A stretch of DNA of 64,000 nt, taken from the NCBI RefSeq assembly GCF_008369195.1, contig NZ_VOBC01000005.1, positions 70,658 through 134,657 on the forward strand. Reading direction: 5' to 3'. A model generated the notes under the pieces. That model saw nothing but the letters and a program-made list of their open reading frames with translations, did not search any database and had not been told where the DNA came from. Source of the DNA: Sporosarcina sp. ANT_H38. Its GTDB lineage: Bacteria; Bacillota; Bacilli; Bacillales_A; Planococcaceae. The position numbers and the translations under genes were made by a program. Each line of letters begins with the position of its first letter. Position 1 is the stretch's first letter. This document shows, piece after piece, positions 27,321 through 34,812 of the stretch.

Positions 27321-27460
27321 TAGAATTTTATTTCTGGTTTTGGATCGATTGTTGTAGAATCAGCAGTGATCATGGCTGAAGAAAGAAAGTGCATTGTGAA
27401 TGTTGCTGCTATACCTAAGCAAACCGTAAAACCTATAACTGTAGCGAACATTAAGCCCAT
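27320..27460 (-). CDS. Small single-pass membrane protein (46 aa)
   Basis: A short frame with ribosome site GAGAGGGG, about seven bases before the ATG, and a terminator right behind the stop codon. It reads MGLMFATVIGFTVCLGIAA, one hydrophobic helix, then a short polar tail ending PKPEIKF. No family recognised; orientation is N-terminal membrane segment, soluble C-terminus. The tight start and terminator signals make it more credible than a random frame. Confidence 0.6.
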   Translation of the reverse strand: MGLMFATVIGFTVCLGIAATFTMHFLSSAMITADSTTIDPKPEIKF

Positions 27461-27513
27461 ATATATGACCCCTCTCTACATTGTGATTTCAGAACTATCT
27501 TTAGTATACAGTA

Positions 27514-27537
27514 AAAACCCAAATTGTTTAAGGGTTT
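27514..27537 (-). terminator. Terminator of the M29 aminopeptidase gene
   Basis: AAACCC/GGGTTT arms with TTTT on the minus strand, about 32 bp beyond the stop codon. Short stem, moderate strength. Confidence 0.55.
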
Positions 27538-27568
27538 CATGAAATGTTTTAAGTAATTGTGACGAATA

Positions 27569-28801
27569 TTAGAAAGTCCAGTTGCCCCCACGGAACACAG
27601 GTTCAGAAGAGCCATCGTCTTTGATGCCATCAATATCCATTTCCTCAGAGCCAACCATGAAGTCTACATGAGTGATGCTTTGGTTCAAACCGTGTTTTTC
27701 TAAATCCTCTCGTGCCATCGTTTTGCCACCTTCTAAACAAAATGAATATGCGCTTCCGAGAGCAAAGTGATTAGAGGCATTTTCATCGAACAATGTATTA
27801 TAGAAGAGTAGACCCGATTGTGAAATCGGGGAATCGTGTGGGACGAGTGCGACTTCACCGAGATGTTTTGCACCTTCATCTGTATCTATTAGACGTTGTA
27901 AAACTTCTCCGCCTTGTTCAGCTGAAACTTCAGTTACACGTCCATCTTTAAATGTTATTTTGAAGTTATCGATAATGTTTCCGCCGTAGCTTAACGGTTT
28001 TGTGCTTGATACATAGCCGTTGACACCGGTTTTCAAAGGAACAGTGAATACTTCTTCAGTCGGCATATTCGCCATAAAAGTGTGACCTTTCTCATTGATG
28101 CTGCCGGCTCCGCACCACAAGTGACCTTCAGGTAATTCAACGATTAGGTCAGTACCGGGCGCTGTGTAGTGAAGTTTGCGGTACCTTTTGTTATTCAGGT
28201 AATCGACTTTGGCATGCAAATTTTTGTCATGATTAACCCATTCTTGTATAGGATGTTGTTTGTCTGTACGTACTGCTTTAAAAATGGCTGTCCAAAGTGC
28301 TGATACTTGCTCTTCTTCCGTAAGTTCAGGGAACACTTTTGCTGCCCACGCTTTAGAAGGGACTGCGATTACAGTCCAGCTAATTTTATCAGACTGTACA
28401 TACTGACGATATTTGTCGAGTGCCTGTCCAGCAGCTTTTTGAGTATCAGCAATACGAGACTGCTCGATCCCTTTTAACAAGTCTGGACTTTGGGAAACGA
28501 TGCTCATGAATGCAGCACCTTTTTCTGCAAGCTGTTCACGCTCCATTACTTTCCACTCAGGAAATTCAGCAAAAGAATCAGTCGGTGCTTTTTCATAACG
28601 TAGTCTGGAAACAATATCGTCGGACCAATCGACAAACACTTGACGTGCACCTGCATCATAAGCTTTTTCGGTTATAAGACGAACAAATTCCATTGCTTCT
28701 GTTGAAGCATTGATATATAGATATTGGTTAGGTTGAATATTGACACCTACCTGTACTGCGAGTTCAGCATAGCGGGATAGTTGTTTTTCGAAAGTAGACA
28801 T
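27569..28801 (-). CDS. Aminopeptidase of family M29 (AmpS-like)
   Basis: A 410-aa metal-dependent aminopeptidase related to AmpS and aminopeptidase T, releasing N-terminal residues from peptides in the cytoplasm. The N-terminal LSRYAELAVQVGVNIQPNQ and the C-terminal LVPHDSPISQSGLLFYNTL and ENASNHFALGSAY segments, which carry metal-binding Glu and His residues, are characteristic. Length matches the family. Monocistronic with its own terminator. Confidence 0.92.
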   Translation of the reverse strand: MSTFEKQLSRYAELAVQVGVNIQPNQYLYINASTEAMEFVRLITEKAYDAGARQVFVDWSDDIVSRLRYEKAPTDSFAEFPEWKVMEREQLAEKGAAFMSIVSQSPDLLKGIEQSRIADTQKAAGQALDKYRQYVQSDKISWTVIAVPSKAWAAKVFPELTEEEQVSALWTAIFKAVRTDKQHPIQEWVNHDKNLHAKVDYLNNKRYRKLHYTAPGTDLIVELPEGHLWCGAGSINEKGHTFMANMPTEEVFTVPLKTGVNGYVSSTKPLSYGGNIIDNFKITFKDGRVTEVSAEQGGEVLQRLIDTDEGAKHLGEVALVPHDSPISQSGLLFYNTLFDENASNHFALGSAYSFCLEGGKTMAREDLEKHGLNQSITHVDFMVGSEEMDIDGIKDDGSSEPVFRGGNWTF

Positions 28802-28926
28802 GAATAATTACTCCTTCCTTTATCTTCTATTAATAGTACCAATTTATTGTCCTGACCTGCAACGTTGAATTTATGATAAATTGTGACAGAATGAATTGTA
28901 TCGAATATTTTTTACTTCTGTTCACC

Positions 28927-28953
28927 TAAAGAATAGGCTGAAGATGCCGAAAT
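28927..28953 (+). promoter_or_regulatory. Sigma-D (flagellar) promoter of motAB
   Basis: TAAA (28927-28930), a 15-bp spacer and GCCGAAAT (28946-28953), one mismatch from the Bacillus sigma-D consensus TAAA-N15-GCCGATAT, 34 bp before motA. Confidence 0.85.
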
Positions 28954-28986
28954 AAGAAGAAGAATGGAATATTTGGAGGGTCACCT

Positions 28987-29802
28987 ATGGATTTATCAAC
29001 AGTAATTGGTCTAGTACTAGGTTTTGTCGCACTTCTTGTCGGTATGACGATGAAAGGCGTCCCAGTGGATAGCCTATTTAATGTCGCAGCTATACTAATA
29101 ATAATTGTAGGAACGGTTGCAGCTGTCGTCATTGCATTTCCGATGAATGAGTTAAAACGTGTACCTAAACTATTTGGTGTGCTTTTTAAAGAACAGAAAC
29201 TTGCTTCCGATGCCGATATTATCCGTATGTTTTCAAGTTGGGCTGATATTGCACGACGTGAAGGATTATTATCGCTTGAGGCAAAAACTGACGAAATTAA
29301 TGATCCGTTTTTGAAAAATGGTTTGGGTCTCGCAATTGATGGACAAAATGCCGATTATATTCGTGATGTGTTAAGTGAAGAAGTGGAAGCTATGGAAGAT
29401 AGGCATTCTGCGGGAGCACAAATATTCTCACAAGCGGGGACTTACGCACCGACACTGGGCGTACTGGGAGCAGTGGTAGGTCTTATCGCAGCACTTGGAA
29501 ATTTGAATGATATCGATGCACTTGGTCATGCGATTTCAGCAGCTTTTATTGCGACATTGCTTGGTATTTTTACTGGATATGTGCTTTGGCATCCATTTGC
29601 GAATAAATTAAAACGTAAATCGCACGAAGAGGTAAGGCAAAAGAAAATGATGATTGAAGGGGTCCTTTCGGTTCTTGAAGGGGAGGCACCACGCGTTATT
29701 GAGCAGAAACTTTCTTCATATCTGTCTGCGGAAGAACGCCGAAAGCTAGCCGTAATAAACAATGGCGATAAGGGGGCGGGAGAGTTTGTCGAAGAGACGT
29801 AA
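28987..29802 (+). CDS. motA: Flagellar motor stator protein MotA
   Basis: A 271-aa stator subunit with four membrane segments (about residues 2-21, 34-52, 150-170 and 180-202) and a cytoplasmic loop carrying charged residues that contact FliG. AGTYAPTLGVLGAVVGLIAAL and LLGIFTGYVLWHPFANKLKRKS are nearly as in B. subtilis MotA. Its stop lies within the start of motB. Preceded by a sigma-D promoter and ribosome site TTGGAGGG. Confidence 0.95.
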   Translation: MDLSTVIGLVLGFVALLVGMTMKGVPVDSLFNVAAILIIIVGTVAAVVIAFPMNELKRVPKLFGVLFKEQKLASDADIIRMFSSWADIARREGLLSLEAKTDEINDPFLKNGLGLAIDGQNADYIRDVLSEEVEAMEDRHSAGAQIFSQAGTYAPTLGVLGAVVGLIAALGNLNDIDALGHAISAAFIATLLGIFTGYVLWHPFANKLKRKSHEEVRQKKMMIEGVLSVLEGEAPRVIEQKLSSYLSAEERRKLAVINNGDKGAGEFVEET

Positions 29803-30544
29803 GAGAAAAAAGGATAATAACCATATAGATGAGTCCTGGCTATTGCCATACTCCGACCTTATGACTCTTCTTCTCGCCTTATTTATCGTCCTGTTTGCCT
29901 CAAGTTCAGTAGATGAAGCTAAACTTAAACAGATGTCAGCAGTATTCGGTGAAATATTTGATAGTGGGCAGGGCGTGATGGATAATGCAGGACCTTCAGT
30001 TGTGCCTATACCGAAAGACTCCATTGGGACTAATGAGGAAAACTCATCCTACTTGGAAGATCAGAAATCCCTTAGTGAGATTCAGGAGCGGGTAGATGAA
30101 TATATTGCTGTAAATGAATTGGAAAATCAATTCGAAACGAAAATGACGGACGAAGGTTTGATGGTTACGATTAGGGATAGTATCCTATTTAGTCCAGGTA
30201 TGGCGGATATCAAGCCTGAGTATAAAGGGATTGCAGATGATATTGCAGAACTTCTTGTTTTTGACCCACCCCGTCATATCGTTGTCACTGGTCACACGGA
30301 TAATATTCCTATTAAAAATGCTCAGTTCCAATCTAACTGGGAACTTAGTGTGATGAGAGCTGTGAATTTCTTGAAAAGTATTGTGAAAAATGAAGAAATC
30401 AATCCACTTTTATTCAGTGCAAAAGGGTACGGTGAGTTCCAACCACTCGAATCAAATGCAACAGCTGAGGGACGAAGTAAGAACCGTCGGGTAGAAGTAC
30501 TTATCCAACCACTCGTACTAAAAGATGGAACTGCATTTGAATGA
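29786..30544 (+). CDS. motB: Flagellar motor stator protein MotB
   Basis: A 252-aa stator subunit. A basic N-terminus, one membrane helix with the proton-binding Asp in LLPYSDLMTLLLALFIVLF, a linker and a C-terminal OmpA-like peptidoglycan-binding domain (VVTGHTDNIPIKNA, FSAKGYGEF, NRRVEVLI). The sequence resembles the proton-type MotB more than sodium-type MotS. The frame is open from ATG 29762. A TTG at 29786 (MSKRRKRKK) fits the homologue length and has AAGGGGG eight bases ahead, so I prefer it. It overlaps motA by 17 bp. Confidence 0.93.
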   Translation: MSKRRKRKKDNNHIDESWLLPYSDLMTLLLALFIVLFASSSVDEAKLKQMSAVFGEIFDSGQGVMDNAGPSVVPIPKDSIGTNEENSSYLEDQKSLSEIQERVDEYIAVNELENQFETKMTDEGLMVTIRDSILFSPGMADIKPEYKGIADDIAELLVFDPPRHIVVTGHTDNIPIKNAQFQSNWELSVMRAVNFLKSIVKNEEINPLLFSAKGYGEFQPLESNATAEGRSKNRRVEVLIQPLVLKDGTAFE

Positions 30545-30551
30545 AATTCAA

Positions 30552-30593
30552 AAAAAGATTCACCGGTAAACTCATACCGGTGAATCTCTTTTT
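30552..30593. terminator. Bidirectional terminator
   Basis: AGATTCACCGGT/ACCGGTGAATCT hairpin between poly-A and TTTTT, separating convergent motB and yfkK. Confidence 0.88.
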
Positions 30594-30600
30594 AGATTAC

Positions 30601-30822
30601 TTAACTTCTTAGCGTACCGAGTTCAGCTGCAATTGCCTGCATTTCATTCGGTGTAATAGTAGTACGTTTCATGACCATTTTGTACATGTAGTGCAAGTCA
30701 TCATATTTAGTGGTACTAAAATTCTCCGGGTTCATAGCGGCTGAATTAACCATACGAAGTTTTTCTGTGATTTTGTCAATCATATAAGAAATATTTTCTG
30801 GTGTCGGGTTAGATAAATCCAT
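30601..30822 (-). CDS. yfkK: UPF0435 family protein YfkK (DUF1128)
   Basis: A 73-aa cytoplasmic protein of unknown function. MDLSNPTPENISYMIDKI and FSTTKYDDLHYMYKMVM match the UPF0435/YfkK family. ATG 30822 follows AAAGGTGG; a GTG four codons upstream sits in that site. In B. subtilis, yfkK lies near yfkH and yfkF, and relatives of both are close by here. Confidence 0.88.
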   Translation of the reverse strand: MDLSNPTPENISYMIDKITEKLRMVNSAAMNPENFSTTKYDDLHYMYKMVMKRTTITPNEMQAIAAELGTLRS

Positions 30823-30897
30823 AGTATTGTCCACCTTTCGATAAGCTTTGGACCTATCATTTCATTATTCTCCCGGACTGTCAAATCGAATAGGAGA

Positions 30898-32256
30898 TCA
30901 GCCTCGTTTAGCGGCTTCTCTTTCCTCTTTAAGTTTTGCATTGAACCGTTTTGTTTCAAAGACGATGACCCCAGATAACCCAAGCAGCCCAATTAAGTTC
31001 GGTATTGCCATGAGTCCGTTCATCACGTCAGCGAATAACCAAACAGCATCAAGAGTCGCTGTAGCACCTACAAAGATGACTGCGATAAATACGACACGGT
31101 AGTAGATTAGAACTTTAGGATTTGGGAATAGGTATTGGAAACACTTCTCTCCATAATAAGCCCAACCGAAAATTGTTGATGTAGCAAAGAATATCAATCC
31201 AATTGCAACAACAATTGGTCCCGCACCACCAAGGAACTCACCGAACGCGGCAGCTGTGAGCGAGCCGGCTTCAATGCTCTTGTCTTTCCACATGCCAGAC
31301 ATGACGATTGTCACACCGGTGATTGAACAGATAACTAGAGTGTCGAATAATACTTGTGTCATAGAAACGAGTGCTTGACGACCTGGTAAGTCAGTTCTGG
31401 CCGCAGCAGCAGCAATCGGAGCAGATCCAAGACCTGCTTCATTAGAAAAGAGACCACGTGCTACCCCGAAACGGATCGCCGCACCGATTGCTCCCCCAAC
31501 AGCCGCTTCACCGGTAAATGCAAATTTGAATATAGTTGCAAAAGCCTCTGGAATAAGGTTGATGTTCATAATCATTACTATTAAACCGGCGATTAAATAA
31601 AAACCCGCCATTACAGGAACGAAAAATGATGTAACTTTACCAATCGTTTTTATCCCGCCAATAATAACCATTCCGCCTAGAACAACAAGAACGATTCCTG
31701 TAATCCAATGTGGGACACTAAACGTTGAGTTCAAGACATCGGCAACTGCTTTCGATTGTGTTCCGTTACCAATACCAAACGCTGCGATTGCACCGAAGAT
31801 GGCGAACAAAACGCCGAGCCATTTCATTTTTAGACCGTGTTCAAGATAGTACATTGGCCCTCCAGCCATTTGTCCATTAGCATCCTTGACGCGATATTTA
31901 ACTGCGAGAATTGCTTCTCCATATTTTGTAGCCATCCCGAAGAATCCGGCCATCCACATCCAGAACACTGCTCCTGGTCCGCCGAAATAAATGGCTGTCG
32001 CAACTCCGACTATATTCCCTACACCGACTGTGGCGGCCATTGCTGTCATCAGTGCCTGGAAGTGGGAAATATCGCCTTCTGATGTTTTATCCTGATTTTT
32101 AGAGAAAACGAGTTTTAATGCATAAGGTAACATACGTACTTGAATAAGTCCTAGTCTTACTGTTAAAAAGATACCCGTTCCGACAAGAAGGATAAGCAAA
32201 GGCGGTCCCCAAATAAATCCGCTAGCCTTATCTAAAAAAGCTGTTAATCCATCCAT
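30898..32256 (-). CDS. Sodium:alanine symporter family (AGCS) transporter
   Basis: A 452-aa membrane protein with about 10-11 segments that takes up alanine, glycine or glutamine with sodium. Family landmarks are visible: GVGNIVGVATAIYFGGPGAV, the AGLGSAPIAAAAARTD loop and YGEKCFQYLFP. It resembles AlsT/GlnT of Bacillus; the exact substrate is not decidable. Start 32256 (MDGLTAFLDKASGF) follows GGGGGTAATGGT-type ribosome site. Monocistronic. Confidence 0.92.
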   Translation of the reverse strand: MDGLTAFLDKASGFIWGPPLLILLVGTGIFLTVRLGLIQVRMLPYALKLVFSKNQDKTSEGDISHFQALMTAMAATVGVGNIVGVATAIYFGGPGAVFWMWMAGFFGMATKYGEAILAVKYRVKDANGQMAGGPMYYLEHGLKMKWLGVLFAIFGAIAAFGIGNGTQSKAVADVLNSTFSVPHWITGIVLVVLGGMVIIGGIKTIGKVTSFFVPVMAGFYLIAGLIVMIMNINLIPEAFATIFKFAFTGEAAVGGAIGAAIRFGVARGLFSNEAGLGSAPIAAAAARTDLPGRQALVSMTQVLFDTLVICSITGVTIVMSGMWKDKSIEAGSLTAAAFGEFLGGAGPIVVAIGLIFFATSTIFGWAYYGEKCFQYLFPNPKVLIYYRVVFIAVIFVGATATLDAVWLFADVMNGLMAIPNLIGLLGLSGVIVFETKRFNAKLKEEREAAKRG

Positions 32257-32415
32257 ACCATTACCCCCAATTATGTTGTTATACGTGCAACCTTAAACAC
32301 CCCTAATTTGAATAAACCTCACATCCTCTCAGTCTCTCTATTTCGCCATCCTTATTGTTAATATTCCGAAATTTCACAGCTTTCGTCAAGCTTTATTTTA
32401 AAAGTCTGACATATA

Positions 32416-32441
32416 GTTTGACTTTCCTACTTCTGGGGTAT
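32416..32441 (+). promoter_or_regulatory. Sigma-B-like promoter of ytxH-type/yfkH pair
   Basis: GTTTGA (32416-32421), a 14-bp spacer and GGGTAT (32436-32441), close to the Bacillus sigma-B consensus GTTTAA-N12/14-GGGTAT. It overlaps a possible sigma-A pair TTGACT/TATAAT with a short 15-bp spacer. Confidence 0.6.
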
Positions 32442-32480
32442 AATTCTCTATACGAAAGAGATTGAATTGGAGGGCTTTTT

Positions 32481-32861
32481 ATGAGTAATAGCAAATTTGG
32501 TACATTTATTATTGTGGGTGCACTTACAGGTGCGGTTGTAAGTATGTTTGATCGGAGTACTCGAAAACATATAGTAAGGAAATCAACTACTTGTATAAGG
32601 GAAACGAAGTATTATGTGAAAAATCCCGATGTGCTCAAATGGAAATTAGATGAAAAGAAAGAAAAGTATAAGTCTGTCTTCGAGCAGCTATCAGGTGATG
32701 TATCATACATTAAAGCTCAGGTAGAGGAGTTAAAAACACTCACGCCGCAAGTGAAAGGTCTAGTCATGGATACGAAGGATACATTTGTTGAGTCAAAAGA
32801 TGAATACAAGTCAATTGTAAGTGAAACGCCTTTACAGGTGAAAACTGACTTGGAAAAGTAA
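32481..32861 (+). CDS. YtxH-like general stress protein
   Basis: A 126-aa protein with a glycine-rich N-terminal membrane segment (FGTFIIVGALTGAVVSMF) and a long charged helical tail, the layout of the YtxH family. Function unknown; relatives are often under sigma-B control and a sigma-B-like promoter lies 40 bp upstream. The yfkH-like gene follows 26 bp downstream in the same direction. Confidence 0.78.
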   Translation: MSNSKFGTFIIVGALTGAVVSMFDRSTRKHIVRKSTTCIRETKYYVKNPDVLKWKLDEKKEKYKSVFEQLSGDVSYIKAQVEELKTLTPQVKGLVMDTKDTFVESKDEYKSIVSETPLQVKTDLEK

Positions 32862-32887
32862 ACAGTATTGAAAGGGGTGACGAAAGT

Positions 32888-33877
32888 TTGAAGAATAATG
32901 AACGATCAGCACCTATGCCAATTCAAGAAGACAAATCTAAGAAGAAAGTAGATGGCTTTATGGCAGATTCTGCAGCCATGAAGTTTTTCGATGATGTAAA
33001 AGAAGGCGGGCTTGAGGAATTTGACGTCACGACAACAAACGGTTTTTTGAAAGAACTTCTTGTCCGGATAAAGAAAGTCGATATAACGGGTCTTGGCTCG
33101 CAACTCGCCTTCTTTTTCCTTTTGTCTCTTTTTCCTCTATTAATCTTTATAATGACGTTGCTACCTTACTTAAACTTTAACCAAGCTGAAGTATTCTTAT
33201 TGATACGAGATTATGCACCTGAGAGCGTTGCTATGCTAATCGAGGACACATTAAACGAAATCTTGAAAAACCGTAATGGTGGCTTACTATCAATTGGTGC
33301 ACTTGCAACGGTGTGGTCAGCATCTAAAGGCATGAATGCACTTACGAAAGCTTTGAATCGATCTTATTTTACGGAAGAATCACGTTCGTTCATCATAGCC
33401 CGCGGTATGTCGGTTGTCTTTACTGTCATGCTAATTGCTGTACTGGTAGTGGCATTAGTATTACCGGTGTTCGGACAACAAATTGGAGTTCTTGCATTCT
33501 CTTACATGGGGTTGGAGGAAGGTTTCCTTACTTTATGGAATGGTTTACGTTGGATAGTACCGCCCGTACTTATTTTCTTTGTATTTTCACTTATCTATTG
33601 GCTAGTACCTAATTTGAAAATCCGATTTAAAAGTGTATTACCTGGGGCACTATTTGCGACAGTTGGTTGGATTATAACATCTCTTGGATTCTCCTTCTAT
33701 GTTGGTAGCTATGGTAATTATTCGAGTACTTATGGAAGTATTGGAGCAATTATTGTATTAATGATGTGGCTATACTTCTCTGCGATTATTCTGATGCTTG
33801 GTGGTCAGCTTAATGCCGTCACGTTGGAGAGAACTCAGTTGATGAAAGCTAAAGCAAAAAGCAATGCAGTCATGTAA
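32888..33877 (+). CDS. yfkH: YihY/BrkB family membrane protein (YfkH-like)
   Basis: A 329-aa inner-membrane protein of the YihY/virulence factor BrkB family, six hydrophobic segments after a 70-residue cytoplasmic N-terminus. LGSQLAFFFLLSLFPLLIF and the GSYGNYSSTYGSIGAIIVL stretch are family landmarks. It is not an RNase despite the old RbnB/RNase BN name. The molecular role is unknown. A TTG start at 32888 has AAAGGGG eight to nine bases ahead. Second gene of the pair with the YtxH-like gene. Confidence 0.88.
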   Translation: MKNNERSAPMPIQEDKSKKKVDGFMADSAAMKFFDDVKEGGLEEFDVTTTNGFLKELLVRIKKVDITGLGSQLAFFFLLSLFPLLIFIMTLLPYLNFNQAEVFLLIRDYAPESVAMLIEDTLNEILKNRNGGLLSIGALATVWSASKGMNALTKALNRSYFTEESRSFIIARGMSVVFTVMLIAVLVVALVLPVFGQQIGVLAFSYMGLEEGFLTLWNGLRWIVPPVLIFFVFSLIYWLVPNLKIRFKSVLPGALFATVGWIITSLGFSFYVGSYGNYSSTYGSIGAIIVLMMWLYFSAIILMLGGQLNAVTLERTQLMKAKAKSNAVM

Positions 33878-33897
33878 CATGATGCATTGCTTTTGTT
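33857..33897 (+). terminator. Terminator of yfkH
   Basis: AAAAGCAATGCA/TGCATTGCTTTT hairpin overlapping the yfkH stop codon, followed by TTTTGTTCT. Confidence 0.8.
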
Positions 33898-34119
33898 CTA
33901 TAAAAAGGCGCCTTTGCTGGTTATTACTGGGCGTCTATTTCATCAATACAGTTTGTAAGGAAGTTATTGACGATTATACCGAACAGCTTCAAATTTCAAC
34001 TGATTTAGGTTTGCGAGTAGGTCATAAAACCGAAGAGTCTTTTTTCTTTGGCTATAATACGTATATTGCGATGTATGATTAATTATAGCGCATGGAGACT
34101 GAAACAGTGCTCGGGGATA
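33898..34119. other. Intergenic, nothing recognised
   Basis: Between the yfkH terminator and the readable part of MITE copy D. A small open frame crosses it but has no ribosome site or family. The degenerate left end of copy D may begin inside. Confidence 0.4.
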
Positions 34120-34206
34120 CAGATTACTCCACTACCCCCTTGTATAGTTGCGCTTTTGGATTACTTTGGATTGAATGACTTCTATTACGATTACCGAGAT
34201 GGCTGG

Positions 34207-34250
34207 ATGTGTAGGGATGCGACTTTGTCGCATCCCTACACATTTTTTTC
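34207..34250 (+). terminator. 17-bp perfect hairpin with T7 (copy D)
   Basis: Arms 34207-34223 and 34227-34243, loop TTT, then TTTTTTT. Same sequence as in copy C. Confidence 0.72.
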
Positions 34251-34616
34251 GTTAATCGTATGGTTGTCCTTCATCCGTCGTGCTCCAAAAGCATAAGTAC
34301 ACAGAGTGCTGAAGCTTTTTGAGACGAAAGAATAGCTGGCTTCTTACCTAGAGAAAAGCCGCCAAAGATGCAATTTTGGCGGCTGATACTTTCTCTATGG
34401 TTTTTCTTATTTATATTAAAGAAGTGTCAATATCTATATGGCATCACATGATTAGATGCATAATCTTTGCTAAAAGAAAGCAAGGAACACATTGTACAAC
34501 GTACAAGAGTGCCCGAAATTGCATCTTCGGGCACTTACACTCTTCATAGAATGTCATCTATTTTTCACTTGAACATTGTAGGAACCCGACAGGCAACTAT
34601 TCACAACAGGAATGCT

Positions 34617-34661
34617 GAAAAAAGTGTGGCTAGAAGTGACTCCGTCACTTCTAGCCACACT
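34617..34661 (-). terminator. 17-bp perfect hairpin, minus-strand T-run (copy D)
   Basis: Arms 34623-34639 and 34645-34661, loop CTCCG. On the minus strand it is followed by TTTTTTC. It lies downstream of the metal ATPase gene and may end that transcript. Confidence 0.65.
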
Positions 34662-34812
34662 AGGCCCCCCTCAGAAAATCTGTCATGAATAGTTAGCTGA
34701 AAGCGGTCCGAAAATAGTCCAGTAAAAATGGAGGTTATTAAGCCCTACTCACTAGATTTTCATGTGAATAAATGATTATTTAACAGACGTGATAGTTAAT
34801 AATATTAATGGC

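Larger units (their letters stand above)
34120..34791 (-). mobile_element. Hairpin-rich MITE-like element, copy D (left end eroded)
   Basis: Same orientation as copy C, opposite to A and B. Homology starts near 34120 and ends with TTTAACAGACGTG at 34791; the left terminal repeat is not recognisable. It holds the 17-bp ATGTGTAGGGATGCGAC palindrome with T7 (34207-34250), the GCCGCCAAA/TTTGGCGGC hairpin near 34360-34385, GTGCCCGAA/TTCGGGCAC near 34510-34537 and the 17-bp AGTGTGGCTAGAAGTGA hairpin (34623-34661). It is therefore the most complete set of hairpins in the family. Confidence 0.7.

Noticed and set aside
29786..30544. Sodium-type MotS assignment
   Set aside because: The whole sequence, including the membrane segment and OmpA-like domain, is closer to what I recall of proton-type MotB.
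33864..34082. 72-codon frame after yfkH
   Set aside because: Begins inside the yfkH terminator hairpin, no ribosome site, no family.
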